This document shows, piece by piece, positions 34,526-49,500 of a DNA stretch of 64,000 nt. The notes under the pieces were generated by a model that was given only the letters and a program-made list of their open reading frames with translations, had not been told where the DNA came from and did not search any database. The translations under genes and the position numbers were made by a program. Position 1 is the first letter of the stretch; each line of letters begins with the position of its first letter. The stretch is from assembly GCF_026230105.1 (NCBI RefSeq), contig NC_079482.1, positions 20,026,001 to 20,090,000 of the forward strand, in the 5' to 3' direction. The stretch is from Diorhabda sublineata (lineage: Eukaryota; Arthropoda; Insecta; Coleoptera; Chrysomelidae).

Positions 34526-37500
34526 ATGAGTTGCCCCGTTGGATTACAGTAAGTGCTTGGCGAATATTATTTTAATATTGAATATATATCTTATAAATTA
34601 ACGTTATATATTTTGGAAAAATTTTTATTGCCATAGGTGGAGAAGAAACAGTTTTAGAAGTTGTCATCAATTTTTGTATTTTAGAAATTCATATGAATTG
34701 AGATATGTTGTACAATTTCTAAAATAGAGATCCTTATAAATAAATTTACACGATTATGTTTATCGATCTAATTTTCATCTAGCCTAGTAAGAAAATTTGC
34801 TATGGTATTGAAAAAATATTTCAAACAGGTGAATTGGTTTTATAAGTTACATTATTTTGAGAAGTTTTTATTCGAGCTTAAAATAAAAAATGCCAATCTT
34901 TTCTAATTTATTTTTCAACAGGTTATTGAGGAAATTGAAACACCTAGGATGTTGTGGGAATGATTTCAATAATCATTTTTTTATGGTATAAAAATATTCG
35001 TATAAGGTTTCTAACCCAATTTATGTACAAGAAGATGTCAGTAGTTTTTATTGTTTTTTCCTTTTGTAGTGTGAAATGCTTCTTATTGGATTGTAGGTCT
35101 AGAAGAATTATTTCATCGGTATTCATTTCCAATGATTTTTAGTCTTGTTTGACCGATATAGCCGGTTGGGAAACTACGCTTCCAGTATGATTCAGCATAA
35201 TTATCAATTAAACACAAATTATAAAATATTCTCAATCTTTTCATCACTTAAGGACGCTTGACATGATGCACAATAAAGTGCAATGCAATGCAAGACGCAA
35301 TATTTCTTGATCAAAAGCATACGCAGATGAAGTTCAGCTAAATGCCGATAGGCATGATGCAATACAACGTGTAATGCAAGGCGCAATATGTTTTATGCAA
35401 GATCTCGCACTTGCAACATTATCGGTTTGGTGCAAATTACAATTCTCGTGAAAAATCTAGTTACTTTTGGTTTAACAACCAATCTGTCCATCAGGATCCA
35501 AAAGTAAGACAGCAGCAGATATAATTATTGACAGCGATTCAGTGACCACTTATTCACTTTGTTACTTACTTAATTTTGTTATTCCCATTTCCAAACCTGC
35601 CTCAAATATTGAACAAAAATTGAGGTTAGGAATTTTTGTCAGTGGCAGCCATAATGTAATGGAAAGAGAATTACATAATATCAAGTGACGTGCAATATTC
35701 ATCTATGCAATATTTTGACCCCGCATGAAATTGCATGCAATTTCTTGCACATTGCTTGCACCATGTCAAGCTGTCTTTAGGCAATGACCTGATTATTCGA
35801 TTGAAGTAGTAAGTTGTGAGCGGCTCGCTCCAGGGTTTTTAAATTTTTGTGGTTTTTTTCGACCATCTCTTGAAATGTTGAAATGGGGAAATCATGATTC
35901 AATGTGACGTACTAAAGGGTATCACCAATAGTACAGATATTCTTTTAACGTGCTTGATTGATTATAGGGATACGGATATGCTAGCGCAGCCCTACAATTA
36001 GTTCCCCAGCAACTATTCTGGATTTCCAAAATTTTAGATCGATTTCTCTTTATTTCTTAGGAAATTTATGCATCTTTTAGTGGAAATTTATTGATATGCC
36101 TTTCATGTAATAGTACATAATGAAATATTATTAGTGTCTTAAATCAATGGTTTATTCATTCTTCTTCTACATAGTTCGCCAAGCCAAACGGGGGCTTTGG
36201 AATAATACTTATGATGTTGCGGAGACTATTAGAAATAGAACTAGAGCTATTGATCAGTATTTGATATTATCTCAGGTGTAGCTGCAATACTTTTATCGTT
36301 CTGATTCATAAGTTCCTTTCATTATTCTACAGGTCGAGTCACCTGTATTTTATTAGCCATATGAAAATTGAATACGGTTACTATATAAATAGGGTTACAT
36401 AAATTAAATATACGATTTTTTTGCATGAAGCGCCCCCATTTTCAAATTATATATGAAACATTAAGTCATCTTTGATTAAAGTTTTTTGTAACTAGCTTTT
36501 CCCGTTCTTGAGATATATTGTATTTTTTGCGTAAAAGCTTATTTCCGATGAATCCATTCCATTTAAACGGGTGAACCTCACAAGAATTGATTAAGAATGC
36601 CTTTAACAATCACTCATGTTACTTTTTGTTCCAATTTTTTTATTATGGTACACAAATATTGAAGGCCACTTTGGCTAGATTCATATATCCATTACCTTAT
36701 GACTTTTAATGGAACACTCTCTATTTTTTCAATGAGAGAGAGAGATATTCGTTGGGTAAAGTTTTGTAGGATACGGAGGATTTTTGTAAGGAGGTGGGTT
36801 TGTTGGAGTAGGCCCTGATATAGTAATAATTCCTCTGCAGGGCTGGGATTGTGGTGGCTGCGTGGGGTTGTGCTTGCCCAACTATTTCTGGCTAGAAGAA
36901 AACGAAAATGAAGCTTGTAAGCAAAAACGGGTCTTCTAGGTTTGTGTTTTTCTTATTTCTTTAGAAATTTTGTTTTTTTTACGAAAATTTCCGCTCTGAA
37001 GTTATCAATACTTTATTGAGAAATAAACGTATTTTTTCCATTGGTGAAGTCCCTGTATAGGAAAGTCTGGATACTAGTGGTCGTTCACTCGATTGGTTGG
37101 CATTGAATGGTGGCTGCAATAAGAGAAGCGCGGGAAACAGTGGTCTGTTTAAATGATCGAACAAAGTTACCTTTTGACTCATAGGATATGTATGTTGGCA
37201 CATATACTCAAATTATAGAAGTTTGATGAACAAAATAATATTTATAGAAGTAAATAATGAAATTACGAAAAGAGACGAGTCAAATGCCAGTCTAGTCTGT
37301 TTTGTTTACATTTGCAAAAATCTTGACCAATTTGCTGAATGTAACAAACAAAACCATTGTCTATATCTGAAACTGTCATTTTTGTAAGAATATTGTTTAG
37401 TTCACTGAATAATTTTAGTCATATATTAAAATGTGGAACAAAATTCTGAGCGAATATATCTTAAGTTATATTTTGTCTATTCAAAAACTTGAAAAATAGA

Positions 37501-40500
37501 TGAGGAATAGCTTTGGAACAAAAGATAATTAGCTTGATGTAGAAACGAGTTTGGGAAATTGGATTCAAAAAAATTAATTTTTTTGTTTATTCTTCACATA
37601 TATTGATTACATGAATCGTACATCTAGATTTAATAAGTATCAGAAACCCAATCCTCCATAGGCGATATACATAACTTAAAAACAATACCAGTTTAGTTGA
37701 AAGCAGAAGGTGTCAACGCTGAAAATTTAATAATATACCAGAAGTAATAATCAATCATATTTAGGACTGCATAATAGCTAAAATATTCGTTTATTATGAA
37801 TTTACATGGAAAACTCCATCGGAAAGCGTGTATAAAAAATAAAATAACTTTTTCTTTGTTAGAGGAAAGTGTATTTCTTTATTGAAATAACCTCATGCTG
37901 AAGCAGATCCCGTGTAGCCTAACGATGAAAATTAATACCTACATTAGACGTTCCATCAATGAATGATGCTAGCGTTACATATCTCAATCTTGAACATTAT
38001 CTTCGCTAAAATGGAAAATGTTCAATATAAGAAGTAATAAATTCAATGTATATAATTATTCAGATAAATTATTTGCTTGTTAGCGGCAAATTCAATCGAT
38101 ATAACATATTCTTTCGAAATTATTGTAGCCTTGTCAAATGTGAAAACATAACATGCCCTCGTTTTGACCTTTGTTTTGCTGTATCATTATAAAATGATAT
38201 AAAGGTCGAAATTAAAATGAATATGTATTTTAAGTATGTATCTATTAACGTATTTCAAACTTTTTAGTGGTATTATCTAATAGCAAATATTATAAGCATT
38301 TTTTATCATCATTTATATAATAAAGTAATAATTCATTTTAAAAACTTGATATACGTTTTCAATCAAATTTCGGATATTTGTAGATGGATTGTCCAGAAAA
38401 ACAAATAGTGATAGGGGTAACTTTGGCCTCCCACCATTTTCCTATGTTTATAGGTTCATATTCCCCGAAATTTTACACTCTGGCATGTTGGAAGGACCAG
38501 GATTGAAGAGAATACAAAACTAAATTCACTTTATTTGTATATTTTTATAGAAAAATCTTTATAAACTTAAATTACACCAAACTTTATTCTTCAATAAATT
38601 TAGTTCACACTTTTAAAATACCTAATGAAAATAAAGGACGGCCAAATAAACAACATCAAAAAAATTAAAAGAGACTTTAGAAATATTTGGAAAAAATTGA
38701 AAACTCCTCTTCTTTCTTGTGGAGTTTCTGCTTTGAGAACATCTAAAATTCCAGGGAATCTGAATGTTTTTCCCTTGTCAGATGTTCGCAAGAATGAAAC
38801 TCTATCTATATCCCCATCAATACAAAAGATTAGTATTTTTGTCATGTAATGTGCCACTGATTTCTTTTCTTTAAGTTCAACAACAAGGAAATCTCAAACA
38901 TTGCATGTGATGCTATCTGGTTACATACATTGGCCAGAGGAAACACTTAGTCTACAGTCTTCTTCTTTATGGTCCGTCTCATGCTCTATCAACGAAAGAC
39001 TAGAGTCGGGCACAGAATATTCGTCCCCGTCTTCACTATTACTCCCCCTTTCAATATCACGCTTTCTTTTCGGATCTTCAGAAGTGCGTGGTGTTGTCAA
39101 TAATTTTCTTAAGTAAAATTGCAATATTCAAAAAGATTAAATAAGAAAACTAGGTGGTCAAAGAAACCCTGTTTTTCTTGGTGAAGTGCGAGATGACTTT
39201 ACCCACAAGGTTTTTTTATTTTAATTAAACGAATTAAACAAAAACAACAACTTATAGTGAATACTAACTATATACCTAAATAAACTATATAGTTGATTCA
39301 ACTCACCTTTTGTTCTTGGAGGCTTCACGAACTAAAGTTCAGCACCACTATAAAATACCTATTGAATGTTTGGTAGAGAAAACAACTGTATGGAATGATA
39401 AGAAATTTCTAGATCGCCAAAAACTCAGTGGTGCCAACGGTACATTTAGGACGGTTGATCCAAGTACATTAGGCGCCTCTGGTATCTTAGTACTAAGTAC
39501 TAAGTGGTGTGTTTAAGTACTAAACATTTTCTCAAAAAACTATTCTCACGTATATGCTTGTTATATGGAAATAACCACAATATATTGAAGTTTTATTTTC
39601 CCTAGATAACTTTATACACCAGATGGCAGCAATAGTTTAGATATAGATCTGATCTATAGAAACAAAGTTACTAAAAAAAGGTTCTTAAAAAAGCTTCATA
39701 TTTTCTCAAAAGAAAGCATCACTTTCGGTAAAAATATAAGTCGATGTTGAAATAGTACAAAAAATAATTTTTGTATTATCAAAATATTTACGTATACAAA
39801 AAAAATTGACTTACTACTATATAAAATCTAATCGATCTGTAAATAACTTATTACTAAATACTGTTCAAAATGGTCCATGGTCAAATTATGTCTTATAATA
39901 TCTAAAAGATATTTTTACTTGGAAAAATTCCTTTCCACATCAACACTTGTAATACGGGCGTATTTAAAGTTTGACATGACAAAATTTAATCCTGGAGCAT
40001 TTTAGCCACTTAAAAAGACGATATTTCAATAAATTTTGGAAATCCAATATTTATTTAAAAACCTCCCTCATTTTATTTTTAATTAACTATATTATAATAT
40101 CTGTTAATTTGTCCCGGAAGTTGGTTTTAATAGAAGCCAAATTATTTTGAAATTCTCCATCGTTAAAACGATCTGACATTTTTTTATTGATTGATTTACT
40201 TGAGTTTTCCTAAAATTAGATTTCTAAAATTCTGGAAATTCTCTGTTTAATTTATGGCGGCGTCAAGCCATGTCCCCCATCTGGTTAACACTGGTTTTGG
40301 AGGACGTGGAATATTTGCACTCTCAAAGGTGCTTTAACAAATATTTTTTTGCCATTACTGATTAACTTATTCATTAATGGAAATTGAGAACTTATAGTTT
40401 CGACAATACGATTGATTCCATGAGCTAAACAGGTGCAGTGAATTAAGTTGCTGTAAAAAATTTCAACATATACGTATATATAAGCATAAGTAGTACTTTT

Positions 40501-43500
40501 TGACATGGTATGGTTTCCGGTAAAAAAAGTTTATTTTGCTTAATTCTTTTCAACTAATTGAATATCCTTTTGCAGAAACTTCGTGGCACAAAACTCCTAC
40601 CAATAATTTTAAGATATACCACCTACAACTATCTGTAGTTTCATCAACAGTAAACTATTTAATTGCTTGATGTACCTTGCTTTAATTTGTTGAATTGTGT
40701 TGTGATTTAAAGAAGAAATATATTTTTTGCGTACAGTATTTTTGCCTAGCATATGTCGTTTGCGATGTTTTTCCTGGAATTTTGTTTGTATTGTAGAGAT
40801 CTAGATTAAATTCTTGTTGTTCATTACCACTACGACCGGACGTAGATGCTATAAAAGAACCAATTGTTTATTGCTTAAACTTATTAACTCTGTACTTCCT
40901 CATTTATTCCGAGTGTACGTTTGTTTTTCAGATGTTAAGCTATGTCGTATTCTATCTACAATTGAACAGTTTTTAGCTGCTTATATGAAAAAAATATTTA
41001 CCGGGTAATGCATCGTCCTAGGATATAAACAAATTAAAGTAGCTCCTTTTTAATGTTAAATATCATCTTATTTCCTGGCTGATTTTAGTGATTTATGATA
41101 TGCAAAAAATATTTTTCAAGATTCGCCTGATAAAATTCAAATTTTACTCATTGGATCAAACATATTTTATATTTAGGTGAAGTAATGTATTTCCGGCTCG
41201 TTGCGAAGGTAAAGTTTACAACATTAAAATCTACGAAATAAATAAAATAAGTGATAGTAAGAAATACAATAGTTGGATGGACTTGTAGTGAAATCATCAA
41301 ACTGCGTCGAGATAATGTTCAAGTTCAACCGTATCTCTTCGACTGTTATAAAGTAGGCGTTTCTCTAGTGTCGACCATAATGAGGATCAATATTTTTCCA
41401 ACGTCTGCTTGGTTGGCATAATTGGTTAGTGATGGTTAGGCGTAACTCCAGTTTTCTGTGAAATACTTTTGGTCGCTATGAAAAATGTTATTCCGTTTCT
41501 TCTTTCTTATGCACTTATTGCACTTCGGTAAACGCCTAGAATTGTATTTCAACTTCTGCTGAAGCAAATGCTGTTGATGTTATGGACGTTGTGTGTAGGT
41601 ACCTTTTTTCCCAAATATATTTCTGATTTAGAGGGTTGTGCACAATTCTTATACTCCGTTTGCCGTCCTAGCGCGCTCCTAATAGTATCGATGGCACGTT
41701 GTCGGCGTTGTTGCCATGTTGCAGTACTGCAACAGCTCCACAATAAATAAGTGAATATAGCTGCTTACGCGCTCTGTAGTTTTTGCACTCCTGCAATGAT
41801 ATTATTAGAATTTTTGTTGGTCCTCAGTTTGGATAATTTTGGTCGTCGAATTGTATATTTCGGTATATCGATAGTACTTAATGTCTCACAGAATATACGA
41901 GAGTTTTAGACAACATTTTACTATCAGCTTTATAGTAGGGAAATCTTTAAATTATTAGATCCTACACCATAATTATAGAGATGTGTTGGTATATTGTGTA
42001 TCTATATTATTCACATCAAACAATACAAATAAAAGTAGATGAAAATTCAAATATATTTAAACTAACCTACCAAATATTTTATTAAAACACAACGCCATTG
42101 TTTAAATAGTGATAGCATGAGTGAGATAAATTTGATACCTTCGTTACTCTTGGTTAGTTTGTTTTACATATTTTCTATGGATTCAGATTATTGACCTCAC
42201 ATACTCGGATTCTTATTTCAATATTAATCTACAAGAAAAATCTATTGATTCATATTTTTAAATAGAAAATACATTCGCATATAGTATGTCCAACTGAAAT
42301 TCCATCCACAAGAAAAATCTATTGATTCGTTTGTATAAATAGAAAATACAATACAATACAACTAAAATCTCATCATAACTAGGTCGAACAATAAAAAGTT
42401 GATAAATGATCAGTTTAGCTTGAACATTTCATAATTGAATAAAATATACGAATAATTAACAACTAGCACTCAAGTCAAAATAGGTAATTGTAAAATCCTA
42501 CAATAAGTTAAATCTAGAATAATTTGGGTAAGTACCGAAGTACAACAAGCTTAATAATTATCTGATATCCTTATTCCGAACCAACATCATATAAAGGTTT
42601 CTATTTCCAGTGGGCTTTTGAATCTTTCGCGTTTTCCGAGTTTTTTCATTTCTTTTCCTATTTTCTTCTAACAATGTTAATGTGATTTTTTAGCCTTACA
42701 GTGAATTATTATATTTTTCTTATCCGCATCATTTCTCTTACTCTTCGCACAGTATTTTGAAGCTCTTTCTTTCATTTTTTCACGACTGTTTGGTCGGCAT
42801 AATTACATTTTAAATGTTATAATTTTTCACACTGTGTTAGCTCTTCTGGCTTCCTTTGGGATATTCTAGATGTGGATCGTAGCTTCCTAGTTTATTCCAC
42901 TAACATGGCAGTCCCGATCACTGGACCTCCTTTTGTTGTCTTCTTGATAACCAGCTTGCGATGTGATTAGATAAACTAGATTATTAGTTTTACTTGAGCT
43001 GGGGTGAGGATTGCCCATGGGAGGTCTTGTTAAAAATGTTTCACCACTTTTGCATTGTACTTGTTTCTAAATTCATTCGGCAAAATTCAGAAAGTCACTG
43101 TTCGTATGAAATTAAGATCGGCTTCTCTTATATCAAAATTTCTTCAGTCCACCGCTTATCATTCGAGATATCATTCTTAGGAGGTGGTGACTGGAATTGA
43201 GCTTTTATTTTTTTTATGAAATTTCAGTAATGCTAGAAACTTAAAATTCTGTCATTTTTGTGCACTCTCAAAGGACTAAGTAGGGTTTTTTTTTTCAATA
43301 TTTCTATTACATTTCCAGCAATTTATTATGAATCTTTTACATCTTACATCAACTACTGTTTTCATTGAAACAATTATGAATTATGGTGTTTTTTCTTTGC
43401 AGTTATGGGTTTTGTGAAGAAAATTTTAGAATAAAAAATATTTTTAAACAGATCAAAGATTTTAATTTATAATTTTACTTCACAAAACTTCATATTGAAA

Positions 43501-46500
43501 AATAGCGAGAGTTGCCAATTTCACCCCCTATAATGTAACAGAAATATTGGAAAATACCCGTGGCTAGTCCTTTGTGAGTGCACGACAATTACAAAATATC
43601 AAGTTGCTAGCTTTACTGAAATTCTACAAAAAAATAGAAACTCAATTTTAGTTACCACCTTTCAAGGATGATATCTCGGAAAGGGGTGTGCTGTTATAGG
43701 AAAGACCCATATTAATTTCATACGAGCAACCACTTCCTGAATTTTGTCACATGAATTTGAAAACACCTTATATCTTCCTGCTCCAGCTAGATCGCTCTCT
43801 TCCCATAGATCCGGGTAAAGACATCACCAACAACATGAGGAGTCCCATTATTCTGAGCTCTGATGCCCGTATCACCTTAGGCCAGATTTCTAGCCTCTTA
43901 AACTAGAGAAGCGTTAGTTAAGCTAAGAATACCCTCGAATACCCATACCATGATAAAAGGATTGAGGTCACTGCTGCTTCCGCCGTACTAACGGAGATAG
44001 AAAATCGCCCTGCGTGCGACTCGATATCACTTTGCCTTCAATTATAGTTCTACTATAGCATCAACATAATGCATTTTTTCAATTCTACCTAGAGCTCTTT
44101 TAACGGTGGCCTTTGAGGTATTGCTCAAGGCTTCCTGTAGGTATATTTATAAAAATCCCATTACAAAGCATCCAGCATCCAACAGAGCCTCTGTTCATGT
44201 TGGGTAGGGCTGATGGACTTCTCTTTCACCTCTCTAAGTTGACTTTATTTCTCCTGCTTAACCCTACTTCCGCTTCGAGCTTCTCCACATCTGCAAAATG
44301 TTCTTAGTCCGTCTGCCTGAGATTGGTATCACAGTCAACAATTACAAGGAGTTTCCTTCATTTACAATATTTTTTAATGTGTGATGTTCAACTATGGGGG
44401 TAGTAGGTCGCCATTGCCGATGCGCCTTTGCTGTAGTTCAATTTTTTTATTTATGCAGAGATCAAAATTAGCCATTATAGGGATGCTACCTCAATCTTTG
44501 TTCCAACCACTAGCACTACGCAGCCTCAAAGTTCACCCGTCAGAAGTTTTTGTAGTTCCTTCATTTCACAACTTGTGAATCATTTAATTGGGTCCCCTTT
44601 CTTTTTATCGCTTTATTTAGATGCCAGGTATCGGTCCCCAGAGTAGGGTTAATGATACACAAGAATTCCAGAATATGTTTCCACTATACTGAAGGCTCTT
44701 CTAAGCTTTGGCAGTGTACACAGCCCCTGACCTCCTCTTTGCTACTTCGACAAAGCACTTATTTATAAAAAGAGTTTATACCCTATAAACTTTGATATGA
44801 ATAGCATTGTGTTTACTTCTCACATCCCTAAAATTGCATATATTTCAATTACATCTTCGTGGTAAAACTAGCTGGCACATTAATGCGTTCTGAATCCGTG
44901 CTCCTTTGTTTTAGCGATGGTTCACAACTAGGTGACGAAGCGGGTATGTTGTATGGGGATTATTTGATGCTGGACAAAATATTAACTGCGCAGAGACCAC
45001 TTGGAGAGCATAATGGCGCACCAGTACACGATGAACATTTATTTATCATTACTCATCAAGGTACCTATATAACTGTTTTGAATTAGCTATAGTTCATTCC
45101 AAATTTTTTTCGTCTAAAACTCAATTAGTATATTGTAATCACAAACAACTAGTGTAGGTTAGTACTAAGATCACAATTTCTTCGTTTTCCGCTAGATAAT
45201 AATTCCAAGTTCTAAATTGTTTAACGAAAAATTAGATTAATATTTCTGAGAATAATATAAACTTTTTATTTTGATCTATTTCTTTTAAATTGATCAGAAA
45301 ATTTAATTTTACGTCTAGAATATGTAATTGTGAATACGAAAGAAAGGCGTAATAAATTTATTCTTCTACTCTTTATATCACTGTTTTCGCAGATGGTATA
45401 AGACTAAATATCTTTTTGAAGTCTTATTTGTTACAATGGGATTCTTTGGTCGTACTGAATAGAGTATTGGGGAAAGTATAGTAGAGCGTATATGGCAAGA
45501 AAAAGAGACCCCAAACTATCGCACTCACTTCAAGACGATGAGAGGTGCTCACGTCGCACTAGTAGGGCGACTAAAAAAATGGAGAAATTGAGCGATGGTG
45601 GAACGACTTCCTTGGAGAAATCATACACATTCCATTGATGCTGATGGTGTACCGATCGCCTGTGCATGAGATCACAGGAAGAACTCCAGTTCCAGTCACG
45701 TCGAAACTTGTGGCTCATGCATGTTTAAATGTGTAACAAGATAAGGACTGAGAGATATGTATGAAAAACTGGTATTATATAGAGATCAACGGTCGGTCAG
45801 TCAAAACCAGGGCTAGAGTTTATAAATTTAATAACAAAAAAGAGAGGTCCCTGAAGCTACAAAATTATTGGACAGATTATTTCCTTCAGTAAGCCGCTGA
45901 AAAGTCTGTAAACAGTTGACAGTATGACAGGGGTACAGTGCACGACATCTAATAGCACAGATTATAAGTTAAAGTGATGGAAATTATAAAAAAATGGACT
46001 ATCTCATCATAGAACTATATTTAGATGCTTCTAAAAAAAATTTTGCTATAACTAAACATCTTGAAAGATTCTTCTGCCTTGTTCTGGAACACTGCGAAAG
46101 TCAGTAGTTGTAAGACAGGACCCACAGTATTGGAACTGAATTAACTATTGGAGATACGCGGCGATTCATAGAAGACATTGTGATAATTATTGTGGTTCAA
46201 TATATCTTTTATAATTATTATTTTATTTTTGTATAGTTGTATAATTTGATTGAAAAACTTTACCGTGAAACGTTGCAGTATTCATAGAAGTGAAGGCAGA
46301 CATTTTGTGGTAGATGGTCTATGGAACCTTAATAAATGGATCCGTTGATTTCTCAACATAATTTGATGGACATTTGGTCAATGAAGTCTATTTTTACAGA
46401 ATCAAGCTAATCATCAACATTGTAAATGACAATATCTCAATCAATTTATGTTCAAGACATCTCTATATAATAATTTGTACCCTTAGATTTAGTTCAATTG

Positions 46501-49500
46501 AGAAGTTGATAGTACATATCGTTTTAGCTTATGAACTTTGGTTCAAACAAGTTATTTGGGAACTGGACTCGATAAGAAAAATCTTCAGTTCAATTGTAGA
46601 CGAATCTCAAACTTTGGATATTGTTAAAAGATTGAATAGAGTGGTACTTATATTAAAAGTAAGTTGATGTTGATAATACGTGTCTTATATTTATTATATT
46701 TGGTATTTTTCTATTTATGGACATTTAAAACTGTTTAACTTTTACTATGTTACTATTATAGTATTTGTGCAGTAGTGTCTTGAAACGAACGTGTTTTTTC
46801 TCGTGCCTGTATGATGAAAAACAGGAGTAACGTATCAATATCAAATTTCTCGTTAAATTGAGAAAAAACTCCGACTGAGTGCTATAAATTTTTGCAAGAG
46901 GCCTATGGGGACAATTTTCTATCACGGGCGCCTGTTTTTGAGTGATTTAAACGCATTAGTGAGGGCTGAGAAAGCATTGAAGTTAACCAACGCCTAGGTC
47001 GCTCTGTGACTGTTTTAACTCCGGAAACAGTGACCAAAATCAACTCAATTGTGCGTGCAGATAGTTGAATGAGCATCCGGATGATTGCCGAGGCTGTAAA
47101 CGCCGATAAAGAAACGGTTAGAATAATTTTACACGAGGAATTACACATGATAAAAGTCTGTGCGAAGTATATGCCAAAAAATCTGACTCCTGACCAAAAG
47201 CTCTTGCGTCGACGGGTCTTTCCTTGAAACACAAAAAACGACAAAGCGCCTAAAGGCCCTCACCAGCACTGCTTAGATCAAGGGAAAAAATGTATGGATG
47301 TGTATGACGAGTTTATTGAAAGGAAGCAAACTGGTCCAAATTAATTGATTTTTTTCATATCTAAATACTTCATCGACATTAATTCCTTTCTTACGATATG
47401 TTACATTCCCTGTTAAAAATAAGGGTTTTTTTTCAACCTCCGATAGGCTATAAATAAAAGAAAAGGCCATATAAAATAATAATTTTATTACCGAAAGATT
47501 GGTACTTTTACGGTTAATTTTCGACATAATCCCCGAAGAGATTGAGACATTTGTCATATCCGTGGACAAGCTTTTCAATACCCTCTTCGCCAACGTAGCC
47601 TAACCGCCCAATAACAATAGCAGTAATGATGAATCTGCGGTTTTCCTTAACCATTCTGTCAACTCGTTGAACCAGGTCATCTGAAACGACAGATTTGCGT
47701 CCATGGCATCTGCACATCATGCACATCATTACCGCCTTCCTCAAGTTTTCCCCATACGAACGATTCATTCTCCGAGTGATTTCTGCAGGCCTCCAGCCTG
47801 TAGAAAACGAGTTACACTTCGTAATTCACAATTGGCGGAAGTATCAATAATGATGGACATATTTACGTAGCTGTAGCACAACGCCGACTGACACCTGAAT
47901 GTCAACATTGGCGGAGTGTGTAGTGCAAGGTTTTGCAGTCGCCTACAGGGCATTCCCGCTTTTCCTGCCCGAGTAGCGTCTGCACGGAGCGATCGGAGCT
48001 ATTTGTAGTTACAGAAGATATACATACACTTTTACGACAATAAAATCAGTTTGTTTAACTATTTGGAGATAGATACGTACACAGTTCAATTTATTTTAGG
48101 TACTCGTTGACCAAGTAATGATATTGGAAACCATGACGCCTTTAGATTTTATGGAGTTTAGGAACTACTTACGACCTGCATCAGGTTTTCAAAGCTTACA
48201 ATTTAGATTGCTTGAAAATAAATTGGGGGTTACGCAAGAACTTCGAGTGAAATACAATCAAAATTATGCCAAAGTTTTTGATCACGACAAGGTATATATA
48301 TATATATATACTTTTTTTTATTATTTCCTATTCGCAGATTAATGCCTGAAAAAAAAACAATAACTTCTTCCCATAAATGGAATTATCATCCTGGTAATAT
48401 GCTTCTGATTTTATTGAATATTCAAACATTTATACAGGGTGAGTCATGAAGAACTTTATACTAGAGAGAATATGATGAGGTTTCTAAAAAGTGTCAACTC
48501 CTCTTCTTTATTAATATACAAGATGATTTGTGTAATTGACCGTACATTTTAATCAGCTATAGTGTTTACATAGTTCATGAAGTAATACACTACTATCAAG
48601 TATTCGACTATAATTAGCTAAACTTAAAAATTTAAGGACCGATTTTGGAAAAATCAATTTAGTGATTCGCATAGAATATTGCACCATGCATAATATTATT
48701 TTAAATGCAATAAGTGATTTCTAAATTGCATAAATAACCAATGAAAACATATGCGACAATGTCGTGGCAGTTTTATTATATTTTTAGTGAACCATCAAAT
48801 CTTATCAAATGTAGAACAACCATAATTATGTATATCACATAATAAAGTATTAATTTAAAAAAATAAATTCAACTACATCTTTACTGTCACTTTGTATTAT
48901 CTTTAAGGGCAGAATCATTTGTTTTTGATTTTTGAATTTTTGCATTGGGGAATTATTGTCGATAAATATTAAATTGAATTGATTTAGAAGTCAAACTTTA
49001 TTTATGTGTTAATGTGTGTTGATTGTAAATAATTAAAATTTTATGTCAGATAATAATACAAATTTATTGATGAGTTAAAAAGATTTTTAAGGTGAAATAA
49101 GAATAGAAAGTCATTTAGGAGACAACTTTTAATATATATTTTATTCAATATTTGTGATACTACTTACTAAATATTTTTTATGTAACATTTTTGTAAGTTT
49201 TCCGAAAACAGTCGATATAAATTGGTATTTTGTATTTTTCACAAATTGTATTAATTTTTTTGGTATTTTTACAAGCATATGCATATTCTTTTGAAATGGA
49301 TATTTGTTTGTAGCAAAGAGAGCGTCGTTTTTTTGTTTACCTTCATAGTAGACATTGAAACATATTTACGAATATTTCTTCTCTTAGAATTTGAAGTTTC
49401 AGCCAAGTGCGTGTGTCTGTATTTGCTAATGGTACGCTAGTGTACCAATTATCTATGTAGAGAGTTCTTCCAGTGTTTCCAGATATATCTTCCAGGAGTA

